Shown piece by piece: positions 17,331-25,418 of a stretch of 48,331 bases of DNA. The stretch comes from an uncultured Planctomycetota bacterium (GTDB lineage: Bacteria > Planctomycetota > UBA1135 > GCA-002686595), in assembly GCA_903928115.1 (NCBI GenBank), contig CAIYPP010000093.1:1-48331 (forward strand), written 5' to 3'. The notes beneath the pieces are model-generated. The model made no database searches. It saw nothing but the letters and a program-made list of their open reading frames with translations, and was not told the origin of the DNA. The translations under genes and the position numbers were made by a program. Numbering within the stretch: position 1 is the stretch's first letter; each line of letters opens with the position of its first letter.

Positions 17331-18284
17331 ATGCCGCTCACCCCTTCGGAATCCTCGGTCTCCCCCGCCTGCGCCCATTCGGGATCCCTGTGGACCGGCC
17401 TGTGGAAGGAAGACCTCAACTTCCTCCTCACCAATCGAATTCCGCGGCGGCTCGCCACCGATTTCATGGGCTGGTACAGCAAGATCGAAAATCGACTCTT
17501 GGCCCGCGCCTCGATCGCCGTGTGGCGCCGTTTCGCCCCGGACCTCGATCTTTCCGAAGCGCTTCAGTCGGAGTTTCGCTCGGTGCACGAGTGTTTCATT
17601 CGAGAGCTGCGCCCGGGCGTGCGCCCGATCGATCCCAGCCCCGAAGTGCTGGTGAGTCCCGCAGACGCGATCGTCGGCGCACACGGCCGGGTGCGCGATG
17701 GTCAACTCGTGCAGGCGAAAGGCCTCGACTACACGCTCGCAGAGCTGGTCGGGGACCGAGACCTCGCCGAGCGCTACCGCGGCGGGCTCTACGTGACCCT
17801 GCGACTCAAGTCGAGCTTCTACCATCGCTTCCACGCGCCCGAGCGAGCCAACATCCGTCGCGTGCGCTACATCTCGGGCGACACTTGGAACGTCAACCCC
17901 ATTGCCGTCGAGCGCATCGAGCGGCTTTTTTGCAGAAACGAGCGCGCGGTCGTGGAGTTCGAGTTGCCCAACGCTGGTGAGCAACTCGCCCTCGTGCCCG
18001 TGGCGGCCATCCTCGTCGCGAGCTTGAAGCTCCACTGCCTCCCCGGCGAGCTCGACCTGCGCAGCCGCGGAACCAAGCTCTTCGATTGTGACGCCACGGT
18101 CGCCCGCGGCGCGGAGCTCGGGTGGTTCCAGCACGGGTCGACCATCATCGCACTCGCGGACGGTCCCCTGAAATTCAGTGAACACGTCGCCGCGGGACAG
18201 CGAATTCGCATGGGACAGCCGCTGTTCCGCCGACTTCCGTCACCCCCGACAACACTCCCCGTTTCCCCTTTCCCACACGAATAG
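17331..18284 (+). CDS. psd: Phosphatidylserine decarboxylase
   Basis: This 317-residue proenzyme converts phosphatidylserine to phosphatidylethanolamine at the membrane. Family landmarks are SPADAIVGAHG (the catalytic Asp), SSFYHRFHAPE (catalytic His region), NVNPIAVERI and the self-cleavage site in GWFQHGSTIIAL, where the pyruvoyl group is formed from the Ser of GST. The residue before GST is His in place of the usual Leu. Length and order match class I enzymes. The ATG at 17331 precedes a normal N-terminus (about 315 residues); the open frame upstream is low-complexity. The Mpo1-like gene begins 14 bp downstream, implying an operon. Confidence 0.93.
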   Translation: MPLTPSESSVSPACAHSGSLWTGLWKEDLNFLLTNRIPRRLATDFMGWYSKIENRLLARASIAVWRRFAPDLDLSEALQSEFRSVHECFIRELRPGVRPIDPSPEVLVSPADAIVGAHGRVRDGQLVQAKGLDYTLAELVGDRDLAERYRGGLYVTLRLKSSFYHRFHAPERANIRRVRYISGDTWNVNPIAVERIERLFCRNERAVVEFELPNAGEQLALVPVAAILVASLKLHCLPGELDLRSRGTKLFDCDATVARGAELGWFQHGSTIIALADGPLKFSEHVAAGQRIRMGQPLFRRLPSPPTTLPVSPFPHE

Positions 18285-18298
18285 TCTCTGGAGACACG

Positions 18299-18946
18299 AT
18301 GAATCAACTCGCCACCGTCCAAGACAAGAAGGGCTTTTGGGCCGAGCTGCATGAACAGCGCTGGGACGACCACCGCTACTACCACCAAAGCCGCGTCAAC
18401 CAGTCGCTGCACTTCATCAGCGCCTGCAGCTTCGTCGTGACGTACATCTGCATTGCGATCGGCGAGCCGATCTGGGCCGCATTCATGGGCTGGATCGTCG
18501 CCATGGTGACCCGCCAATCAGGCCACTTCTTCTTCGAGCCCAAGGGCTACGATCACGTGAACGACGCGACCCACGAGCACAAGGAAGAGATCAAGGTTGG
18601 CTACAACCTCGAGCGCAAGGTGGTGTTGCTCTCCATCTGGGCAGCTACCCCGCTGATCGTGCACTTCGACCGCACGCTCTTCGGTCTGATGGAAGATCGC
18701 ACCGGGCTGCACGGCTACCTCTGGAACCTGAGCCTCCTTTGGATCTGGCTCGGAGCGATCGCCGTGTTCCTACGCACGGCCTACCTGACGCTGACCCGAA
18801 ACCCGCGTACGGGAATCGTGTGGGCAACGAAGATCCTCACCGATCCGTTCCACGACATCCTGCTCTATCACAAGGCTCCGCTCGCCCTGATGCGCGGCGA
18901 GTGGATCGACCCGATGGATGACGTGCGCGAGCAACAGCAGCGCTGA
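18299..18946 (+). CDS. Mpo1/DUF962-like integral membrane protein
   Basis: This 215-residue protein has three to four hydrophobic segments (about 42-70, 105-125 and 142-162) and a His-rich pattern: HRYYHQSRVNQSLHFI and RQSGHFFFEPKGYDHVND. The spacing N-x(2)-LH ... GH-FFFE recalls the DUF962 family, whose yeast member Mpo1 is a membrane dioxygenase that shortens 2-hydroxy fatty acids using iron held by His residues. The match is by motif only and the family assignment is tentative. A GGAG ribosome-binding site lies 5 bases before the ATG. It is co-directional with psd (14 bp), supporting a lipid role. Confidence 0.6.
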   Translation: MNQLATVQDKKGFWAELHEQRWDDHRYYHQSRVNQSLHFISACSFVVTYICIAIGEPIWAAFMGWIVAMVTRQSGHFFFEPKGYDHVNDATHEHKEEIKVGYNLERKVVLLSIWAATPLIVHFDRTLFGLMEDRTGLHGYLWNLSLLWIWLGAIAVFLRTAYLTLTRNPRTGIVWATKILTDPFHDILLYHKAPLALMRGEWIDPMDDVREQQQR

Positions 18947-18977
18947 GGATTCTCCATCCTCCTCGCCCGCTGCAAGC

Positions 18978-19019
18978 AACGGCGCCCCGCTGCCCGAATC
19001 AGGGCCGCGGGGCGCCGTT
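18978..19019. terminator. Strong inverted repeat between convergent genes
   Basis: A perfect 13-bp stem (AACGGCGCCCCGC at 18978-18990, GCGGGGCGCCGTT at 19007-19019) with a 16-nt loop sits between the Mpo1-like stop (18946) and the aminotransferase stop (19046). It is probably a two-way transcription terminator; the plus-strand side has a modest GTTGTCGGTCTTT tail. Confidence 0.75.
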
Positions 19020-19045
19020 GTTGTCGGTCTTTGGTCTTCGGCGAA

Positions 19046-20695
19046 TCAAGTGCCCAGTCGAACCTTGACCATTTCCTTGAGCACTCGGCGACGAATCGAC
19101 TTGTTCGTGACGCGCCCGTCGTTCCACCACCAGCCGTCCGCGTTCATCGCTCGCGCCGCGCGCAAGAAGCACTCACAAACCTCGGCGACGTCGGCCTCGG
19201 TGTAGTTGTGGCTGAAGATGAAGCGTCCAGAGCCGATCCAGCTCATCGAGAGCCCCTCGGCGCGCAGGTAATACTGCAGCATCCAGTTGTAGCGGCTGGG
19301 GGTCGTGTAGAGCGTCGTCCAGATCGAGGTCATGTTCGCGACGCGCACCGGAAGCCCCAGCTCCGAGAGCCGTGCGTTGAGCGCCTGGGCACGGCGATCC
19401 CACGTCTCGTCCAACTTGACGTAGTGCTCGCGCACGTCCGGCTGGTCGATGTAGTCAAGGAACTCACTCATGGCCCCCATCACATAGGGATGGGAGTTGA
19501 AGGTTCCGCGCGCAAAGCAGATGTCCGTCGGATTGCCCTCGCGGTAACGCTTCATGAGGTCCTTGCGACCGCACACAACACCGATCGGCAGTCCTCCTCC
19601 GAGCGTCTTGCCGTAGGTCACCATGTCCGCGCGGACGCCGAAATACTGCTGCGCGCCCCCATACGCGAGGCGGAAGCCGAGGAACACCTCGTCGAGAATG
19701 AGCACGATGCCTCGTTGGGTGCAAACCTCGCGCAAGTCCTGCAACCAGCGCGCGTAGGCATGACGGTCATAGCGAGCGTTACGGTCGCTCGCGACCAACG
19801 TCGAGTCGCTCGGAGCCTGACCATTGGGATGCATGGCTTGAATGGGATTGACCAGCACGCAGGCGATGTCCGAGCGGGTCTTCAGCACGCGCAGCGTGTC
19901 GGCATCCATCTCCTTGAGCGTGTAGACCTCGCGCGGCGGGCGCGGATTGCCCACGCCCGGTTGCACGCCGTCCCACCAGCCGTGATACGCGCCCGTGAAG
20001 CGCACCACGTGCGATCGGCCAGTGTGGTAGCGAGCCAGCCTCACCGCCTGCATGACCGCCTCGGTTCCGGACATGTGGAACGAAACTTCGTCGAGGCCGG
20101 AGATCGCCTTGAGCCGCTTCACGTTGGAAGCGATCACAGGGTGGTACGAGCCGAGCAGCGGTCCCAAGTCGCGGACCTTCGCGGCACCCCGCTCGATGCA
20201 GCGCTTGTAGAAGTCGTATCCAAAGAGGTTCACGCCGTACGCACCGCCGAGGTCATAGGACCAATTGCCGTCGAGGTCGCGCACCTGCACTCCGCAGGTC
20301 TCCGACACGAGATTCCCGAGCCGCAGGTTCTCCCGCACGATCGTGCGGAACTGGAACGGCACGCGGTACGCGTTCGTGAAGTCGACGTCCGAAATGTCGC
20401 TCTCCAGCTCGCGACTTTCCGCAAGCGTGCGCGGCGCTTTCCCGGCCAGCGTGTCTCGCAGGCGAGCAAATCCGGACCGTCGCTGCCGCTGGATGTTCTC
20501 GGGCGCATCGTCCGCGGAGAAGAACGTGGCCTCGTCGTACTCATAGTGCGGAACGAGCCGCGCCACGAACTGGGACATGCGGGCATGGCCGCGCAACGAT
20601 GGATGCTTGGCCTTGGAGAGCAAGAGTCGGTGCCAACCCTTGCGACACAGCCACAACGCCGGAAGTGCCCCGGCAGCGTAGATCCAGCCCATCAT
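19046..20695 (-). CDS. Membrane-anchored class-III PLP aminotransferase (glutamate-1-semialdehyde-aminomutase-like)
   Basis: The 549-residue protein combines a hydrophobic N-terminus (residues 2-16) with a class-III aminotransferase fold. Motifs: SFHMSGTEAVMQAVRLAR (residues 205-222), YHGW (237-240), the PLP-ring Asp in LILDEV (332-337), and the Schiff-base lysine in YGKTLGGGLPIG (K363). Relatives include glutamate-1-semialdehyde aminomutases and lipid or polyketide aminotransferases. An N-terminal extension of about 100 residues with a membrane segment is atypical for heme synthesis, so action on a membrane substrate is more likely (inference). Its start overlaps the stop of the upstream PHP-GT gene by 4 bp, so the two are translationally coupled. 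Confidence 0.85.
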   Translation of the reverse strand: MMGWIYAAGALPALWLCRKGWHRLLLSKAKHPSLRGHARMSQFVARLVPHYEYDEATFFSADDAPENIQRQRRSGFARLRDTLAGKAPRTLAESRELESDISDVDFTNAYRVPFQFRTIVRENLRLGNLVSETCGVQVRDLDGNWSYDLGGAYGVNLFGYDFYKRCIERGAAKVRDLGPLLGSYHPVIASNVKRLKAISGLDEVSFHMSGTEAVMQAVRLARYHTGRSHVVRFTGAYHGWWDGVQPGVGNPRPPREVYTLKEMDADTLRVLKTRSDIACVLVNPIQAMHPNGQAPSDSTLVASDRNARYDRHAYARWLQDLREVCTQRGIVLILDEVFLGFRLAYGGAQQYFGVRADMVTYGKTLGGGLPIGVVCGRKDLMKRYREGNPTDICFARGTFNSHPYVMGAMSEFLDYIDQPDVREHYVKLDETWDRRAQALNARLSELGLPVRVANMTSIWTTLYTTPSRYNWMLQYYLRAEGLSMSWIGSGRFIFSHNYTEADVAEVCECFLRAARAMNADGWWWNDGRVTNKSIRRRVLKEMVKVRLGT

Positions 20696-23337
20696 GCTTC
20701 CAGCGCGACCTCCCAGCGCATTTCGGTCTGTTGAACCACGGTCGAGATCAGCTCGAACTGAACATGCTCGCGCGGAGCGAGCTCGACTTCTGCTTCGGTC
20801 TTCGCAGCCCGCGCGCGGGCGCGGTACGCCGAGGAATCGAGAATGGCTGTGAACGGCTCCTCGATCGCATGAGCTTCGGCAAAGCGTCGCGCGTTGCGCC
20901 CAATGCGCCAGCGAACGCGCTCGTCGCAGAGCTTGCGCATCGCATCGACGAGCCCGTCCACGTCGCGCCCACGTACTTTGAAGCCCGTCACGCCGTCTTG
21001 CATGAGTTCCTGCGGCCCGCCCATGTCGGAAACCACGACAGGCAGTCCGCTAGCCTGCGCCTCGAGGGGTGCGTTGCCCCACGTGTCGGTGGTGCTCGGA
21101 AAGAGCTTCGCGTCGCACGAAGCCAGCGCGCGCGACAGCTCGGCGCCCTCGAGCATCCCGGTGAAGGTGCAAGGCAAGCCCGCGAGCAAGTCTTCGAGCC
21201 CCTTGCGGAACGGACCGTCACCGATCACGACCAGGTGGGAGTCCGAGTGCTCGGAATGCAGCTTGCGATACGCAGCCGCGAGCACCTGCAGGTTCTTCTC
21301 GACGCTGACTCGGCCCACGTAGACGAACTTGGTCTTTCGCACCGCATCGACGATGCCGTGCTTGTCCCAGTAGGCGTCGACTCGATGGCGCGGGTGGAAG
21401 CGCTCGAGATCCACCCAGCGGTCGAGCACGAGCAACGCACGATTGCGCAGCCCGCGCTCGTGCAGCAGCTTCGCGATGAACTTGGACGGCACCACGACCT
21501 CGTCCACTGAGTGATAGAAGAGGATCATGTACTTCCACGTGAGTGCTTCGAGACTGATGTCCTTGGTAAAGTCCTCGACGTACTCGGGGAAGCTCGTGTG
21601 GTAGGTGGACGAGGTCTCGAGCTGCAAGACCTTGGCGGCGAGCAGTCCCGCGATTCCCACAGTGCCCGGAGTGCTGATCTGCATCTTGGTGAAGCCCTCC
21701 TCTTGGAGGTACTTCAGGAGCTCGAGGAACGGCGGAAAGTGAATCTTCAGGCCCGCATACTGAGGCATGCCGCGGCTGGCAACGGAGGTGAAGATTCGCA
21801 GCCGTCCCGTGTCGAGCAAGCGCGACACGTCGGGTCGCCCGGCATGCTCGTCGAACTCCTCCGGCGACAGGCAGGTGACCACAGTGAAATCGATGCCGCG
21901 GCGCTCGGCTTCGTCCATCATGCGCCGGATCGTGCGGGACACGCCGTTTACGTCGAAGAAGGTGTCCGTCACGAGCACGAGGCGTTGACGCTGCGGGAGC
22001 TCGAACGCCCGCTCCACGTCCCGCACGATCAAGCGGTCGCTGCTTTGGTGCAGGTATGCGACGAGGTACGGCAACGACACGAACAAGTTCGACGAGACGA
22101 GCGCGACGAGCTCTTTGATCACGCAGACGACATTGCTCATGTCGCTCGCCGCGATGCGGTCGAGATAGTGGGCAAACAGTCGATTGATCAGCGAGCTGAC
22201 GACGAGGAAGATCTTGTCGTCGGTGCGCTCGCAAGCCGCGAGCGCTGCGCGAAAGCGCGCGTCCCCGACCAGCTGCGAGATTTGGGATGCGAGCACGTCT
22301 TCGAACGCCTGTGAGCGGCGTGAGCCCGGCAGCGACGACCGCAGCCAAGACTCGAAGCGAAAGCGGAGCTTCTCACCGATGCCAACGTCGCCCGGCTCGA
22401 AGACCATCCGCAAGAGTGTGTTGACGGGGCCGCCGACCCGCAGGCTCTTCGCAGCATTGGGCCCCTTCGCCTTCCGGCCGTCGTAGAGCAGCTTCAGCAT
22501 GGCGTGGGCGAGCGAAATCGGTCCCCCAAACTGCCCCTGGGGCCGCGTGCGCTGCCCGCGAATCGCGTCGATGACGTCGTTCGGTGTGGGCCTGCGTGAA
22601 CCGTGCAGGTTGAACTCGGTCCACGTACGCCCAGGGTTGATGCCCGAGTGATCGTCCGAGCCCGCGAGGATGGCCTTGCGCCACGGCTGGGGCCCCTTCG
22701 GCGCGATCCCATGCTTGTTCGCAAGGCGTTCGATCGTGGCACGGTCGAGCGAAGTGACGAGCCGGTGTGTGAACTCGTTCAGCGCACGGGTACGCGTGCC
22801 ATTGCGCACTTCGAAGGCGTTGATGAGCAGCAGCACCTTCTCGATGTGCTCCACCGCGAGCGCACCCTCGCGTCCGTAGGGACGGTTTTGGGTGCTCATC
22901 AGGGGATGAGTCATGAAGTACGCCAGTCGGTTGCCGGCGGGGGCCTCGTCCTCGCGCTCGATCTCGCGATCGACGTAGTCGAGCATCTCGTACAAGTTGC
23001 CGCGCAGCCGCTGAACTTCCGCGAACTGCGCCTCGGTCATGTTCGCAACCGTGACGTGGATGTTGCACCCATCCTCGGGAAAGGTCGCCGTCATCTCCGA
23101 GCTGATGAAGACGTCCGTGTGGCCCTTGTCGAGCAAGACCTTCACGCCGTCGATCGAGTTGTGGTCCGTCAGCGTCACGAGGGACATGCCGCGACGCTTG
23201 AGCTCCGCGTACAGCTCGAGCGGGTCCGAGTAGCTCTCTGGAATCGAAAACGAGTTGGCCGCGTAGTAGTCCGTGACGTTGGAGGCGTACGAATGAAGGT
23301 GAAAATCGACCTTGACCGTCTGGGTCGGGTTCATCAT
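20692..23337 (-). CDS. PHP-domain / GT4 glycosyltransferase fusion
   Basis: This 881-residue protein fuses two enzymes. Residues 1 to about 265 form a PHP phosphoesterase domain with the metal ligands visible: DFHLH (H13, H15), TDHN (D58, H59), E81, H94, H144, FEVRNG (E176) and GSDDHS (D228, H230). A helical linker spans about 275-450. Residues 452-850 form a GT-B family 4 transferase: VTDTFFDVNGVSRT, YVGRVSVEKN and the donor-binding FPSTTDTWGNAPLEAQASGLP, resembling SqdX/MgtA-type lipid glycosyltransferases. The ATG at 23337 (an ATGATG pair) has a weak GGA upstream. Coupling to the aminotransferase suggests both act on one glycolipid or surface glycan. Confidence 0.88.
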   Translation of the reverse strand: MMNPTQTVKVDFHLHSYASNVTDYYAANSFSIPESYSDPLELYAELKRRGMSLVTLTDHNSIDGVKVLLDKGHTDVFISSEMTATFPEDGCNIHVTVANMTEAQFAEVQRLRGNLYEMLDYVDREIEREDEAPAGNRLAYFMTHPLMSTQNRPYGREGALAVEHIEKVLLLINAFEVRNGTRTRALNEFTHRLVTSLDRATIERLANKHGIAPKGPQPWRKAILAGSDDHSGINPGRTWTEFNLHGSRRPTPNDVIDAIRGQRTRPQGQFGGPISLAHAMLKLLYDGRKAKGPNAAKSLRVGGPVNTLLRMVFEPGDVGIGEKLRFRFESWLRSSLPGSRRSQAFEDVLASQISQLVGDARFRAALAACERTDDKIFLVVSSLINRLFAHYLDRIAASDMSNVVCVIKELVALVSSNLFVSLPYLVAYLHQSSDRLIVRDVERAFELPQRQRLVLVTDTFFDVNGVSRTIRRMMDEAERRGIDFTVVTCLSPEEFDEHAGRPDVSRLLDTGRLRIFTSVASRGMPQYAGLKIHFPPFLELLKYLQEEGFTKMQISTPGTVGIAGLLAAKVLQLETSSTYHTSFPEYVEDFTKDISLEALTWKYMILFYHSVDEVVVPSKFIAKLLHERGLRNRALLVLDRWVDLERFHPRHRVDAYWDKHGIVDAVRKTKFVYVGRVSVEKNLQVLAAAYRKLHSEHSDSHLVVIGDGPFRKGLEDLLAGLPCTFTGMLEGAELSRALASCDAKLFPSTTDTWGNAPLEAQASGLPVVVSDMGGPQELMQDGVTGFKVRGRDVDGLVDAMRKLCDERVRWRIGRNARRFAEAHAIEEPFTAILDSSAYRARARAAKTEAEVELAPREHVQFELISTVVQQTEMRWEVALEA

Positions 23338-23465
23338 TCCGTTCCAGTTGTGGGGCTTGCGAGCTCGTGCGCAGCGGCTCATCCGCGACGCCTTGCTCCT
23401 GCCAGATCCAAGAAATCCTGCAACAAGGGAAGGTGCGGCTAGCGTGGATCTTTCAACAAGACGTA

Positions 23466-23498
23466 CCGATCGGTGGAAGTCGCGCTCCCACCGATCGG
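23466..23498 (-). terminator. Probable terminator of phoD
   Basis: A perfect 11-bp inverted repeat (CCGATCGGTGG at 23466-23476, CCACCGATCGG at 23488-23498) with an 11-nt loop lies 15 bp past the phoD stop. On the minus strand it is followed by TACGTCTTGTTGAAAG, which is moderately U-rich. Confidence 0.65.
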
Positions 23499-23513
23499 CA
23501 GGCTTGCCGCGGG

Positions 23514-25157
23514 CTACTGGGGAAGAACTCGGAACTGCTGCACGACCGACGGGCCGTTCGCGCCCGCGCCGGGCTCCAAACCCCATGTCGTGACGGTCAA
23601 CGCGCCATCGGACGACGCGACTTCGAACTCCGTCCAGCCGTACACGTGGGTGGCGACGTAGCTGCCCACGAGCAGAGTGGACTGGACCGTCGAGCCCTCG
23701 AGTCCCAGCAGGTCGTAACCGAGCGGCGAGATCTGTGCGTCGACCAGCTGGCGCACCAGCGCGTCCTTGGCGGGAGTGGGAAGCGACAGGTAGAACGAGT
23801 ATTGGGCCGGCGTCAGAATTCCAAGTTGCGTCGCGAGACCCGCAACGGTCGGACCGAACGGAGAATCGTAGGCGATCGCGCCCGTGGTGATCTCGAAGGC
23901 ACCCGTGGGGAGTTGCGGCTGTCCCGGCCCGTTCTGGTAGGTGAGGTTGTTCACGAGCGTGCCGTGGATGTCCGCCGCCACGAATACGACGTTGTCGATC
24001 CCGTTCTGGACGATGAACGAGAGCAGCTCCGCGCGTTCCGCGGCATAGCCCTCGAAGCGGTCCGAAGCCGCGAGCAATCCGAGATTCTGGACAGGCTCGG
24101 GCACCATGACGAACTTCCACGTGACCCCGAGCTGTTGGGCCTCGAGCAAGCCGCCCTTGAGCTCTTGGAGCTGCGCGGCTCCCAGCATGGTGCGCGTGGG
24201 ATCGAAGGACGCTCCGAGGAAGCCCAGCACGGAAGCCTGATTCGAGGGATCCGCGGCGGGTAGGCCGGCATCACGGAATGACCGTGCGTCGACGACGAAG
24301 ATCTCGGCGTCCTGCCCGTAGCGACGGGAGCGATAGAGACGGCGCTTGTTCGCCGTGCGCGGATCGCCGGTCGAGCCGTAGTACGTCGCGCTCACCGGTT
24401 GGTACTCGACGAAGGCGCGCAGTCCGCGCGCGTAGAGCTCTGTCTCGTTGATGTAGCTCCCAAAGGTGCCAAAGCGCGGATCGGAAAGCGGGCTGGCACC
24501 GCCGGAGAAGTCATTTGTGACCTCATGGTCGTCGATCGTCGCGAGCACGGCCGTCGAAGCGCGCAGATCGCCCATGCCGTTGAGACCGTTGAAGCTGCTG
24601 AGCACTTCTCCGTGCTTGATGCGGAACTCGGCTAGCGTCTGGGCTTGCGAGACCGTCGGCAGAGCCGGTGAGGCGACGTCGGCGTAGATGGTGTCGCCGA
24701 GCAGCACAAACAAATCGAGCTCGCGCGAAGGGACGTTCGAGATCGAATGGAACGGCATGACGTCGCCGCGCGAGTCACCGGAGACGCCAAAGCGCAGACC
24801 GAAGCGCTGGGTCGGACGGTGAGGCGTGCGGAAGGTGCCCACGTCGACGGAACCGCAGGCATCGCGGACCTCGAAGTGATACTCCGTGCCGGGGACGAGC
24901 CCCGTGGCCCAAGCCTTCACCGGTTGCGCGCTGGAGGCGGCGTTCACGGTGCGGGTGCGAACGCCCACTTGGAATGTCGGATCCATCGAGAAGCGGAAGC
25001 GAACCGGGCCGGGACAAGTGGTACGCGTCCAAAGCCACGCACTCGAAGGCAAGACGTCGCCACTCGCGACACGATTGGGAAGAGTTGCGGTGGTCTGCGC
25101 GGGTGCCGCTCCACACAAGATTGCCAGCGCCACGATCGCTCCAAGAGTCGTCATCAT
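23514..25157 (-). CDS. phoD: PhoD-like alkaline phosphatase / phosphodiesterase
   Basis: This 547-residue exported protein has a signal peptide (residues 1-20, CGAAPAQ) and the PhoD order: NRVASGDVLPSSAWLWTR (N-terminal beta domain), FGVSGDSRGD (metal Asp128), LLGDTIYADV (Asp155, Tyr158), TIDDHEVTNDF (metal site, D209/D210-H211) and AADIHGT near residue 430. PhoD enzymes release phosphate from mono- and diesters, including teichoic acids and phospholipids, using Ca and Fe. ATGATG at 25157/25154 follows a clear GAGGAG ribosome-binding site 7 bases upstream. It has its own terminator and the gene upstream also ends in one, so it appears monocistronic. No Pho box was recognised. Confidence 0.9.
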   Translation of the reverse strand: MMTTLGAIVALAILCGAAPAQTTATLPNRVASGDVLPSSAWLWTRTTCPGPVRFRFSMDPTFQVGVRTRTVNAASSAQPVKAWATGLVPGTEYHFEVRDACGSVDVGTFRTPHRPTQRFGLRFGVSGDSRGDVMPFHSISNVPSRELDLFVLLGDTIYADVASPALPTVSQAQTLAEFRIKHGEVLSSFNGLNGMGDLRASTAVLATIDDHEVTNDFSGGASPLSDPRFGTFGSYINETELYARGLRAFVEYQPVSATYYGSTGDPRTANKRRLYRSRRYGQDAEIFVVDARSFRDAGLPAADPSNQASVLGFLGASFDPTRTMLGAAQLQELKGGLLEAQQLGVTWKFVMVPEPVQNLGLLAASDRFEGYAAERAELLSFIVQNGIDNVVFVAADIHGTLVNNLTYQNGPGQPQLPTGAFEITTGAIAYDSPFGPTVAGLATQLGILTPAQYSFYLSLPTPAKDALVRQLVDAQISPLGYDLLGLEGSTVQSTLLVGSYVATHVYGWTEFEVASSDGALTVTTWGLEPGAGANGPSVVQQFRVLPQ

Positions 25158-25351
25158 CTCAGTTCTCCTCAAGAAAACAGGGGAAATAGAAGGTGCTCCG
25201 ACCTTCAACCGTGCGCAGGAGAACGAGCGAGCACGAAGCGTGCGTTCAAGCTGCGAGAATGGAGCGTGAATCACGCGTGTCGCGGATTCGGCGCGACCTT
25301 GTCCAACTCGCGGGCCGAATTCTGCGCTGCAAGGAACGCGCATCAAAAGGT

Positions 25352-25389
25352 GGCGGACGCCCCCCACTCAGGATTGAGGGGCGTCCGCC
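25352..25389 (-). terminator. Intrinsic terminator of the LTD/TSP3 gene
   Basis: A perfect 12-bp stem (GGCGGACGCCCC at 25352-25363, GGGGCGTCCGCC at 25378-25389) with a 14-nt loop lies 29 bp past the stop at 25419. On the minus strand it is followed by ACCTTTTGATG, a good U-tract. Confidence 0.8.
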
Positions 25390-25418
25390 GTTGCGGAACT
25401 GGCTCTCCCTGCTCTTCT

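Noticed and set aside
19031..20734. A plus-strand open frame opposite the aminotransferase gene
   Set aside because: The minus strand has a complete class-III aminotransferase; the plus-strand translation is without recognisable domains.
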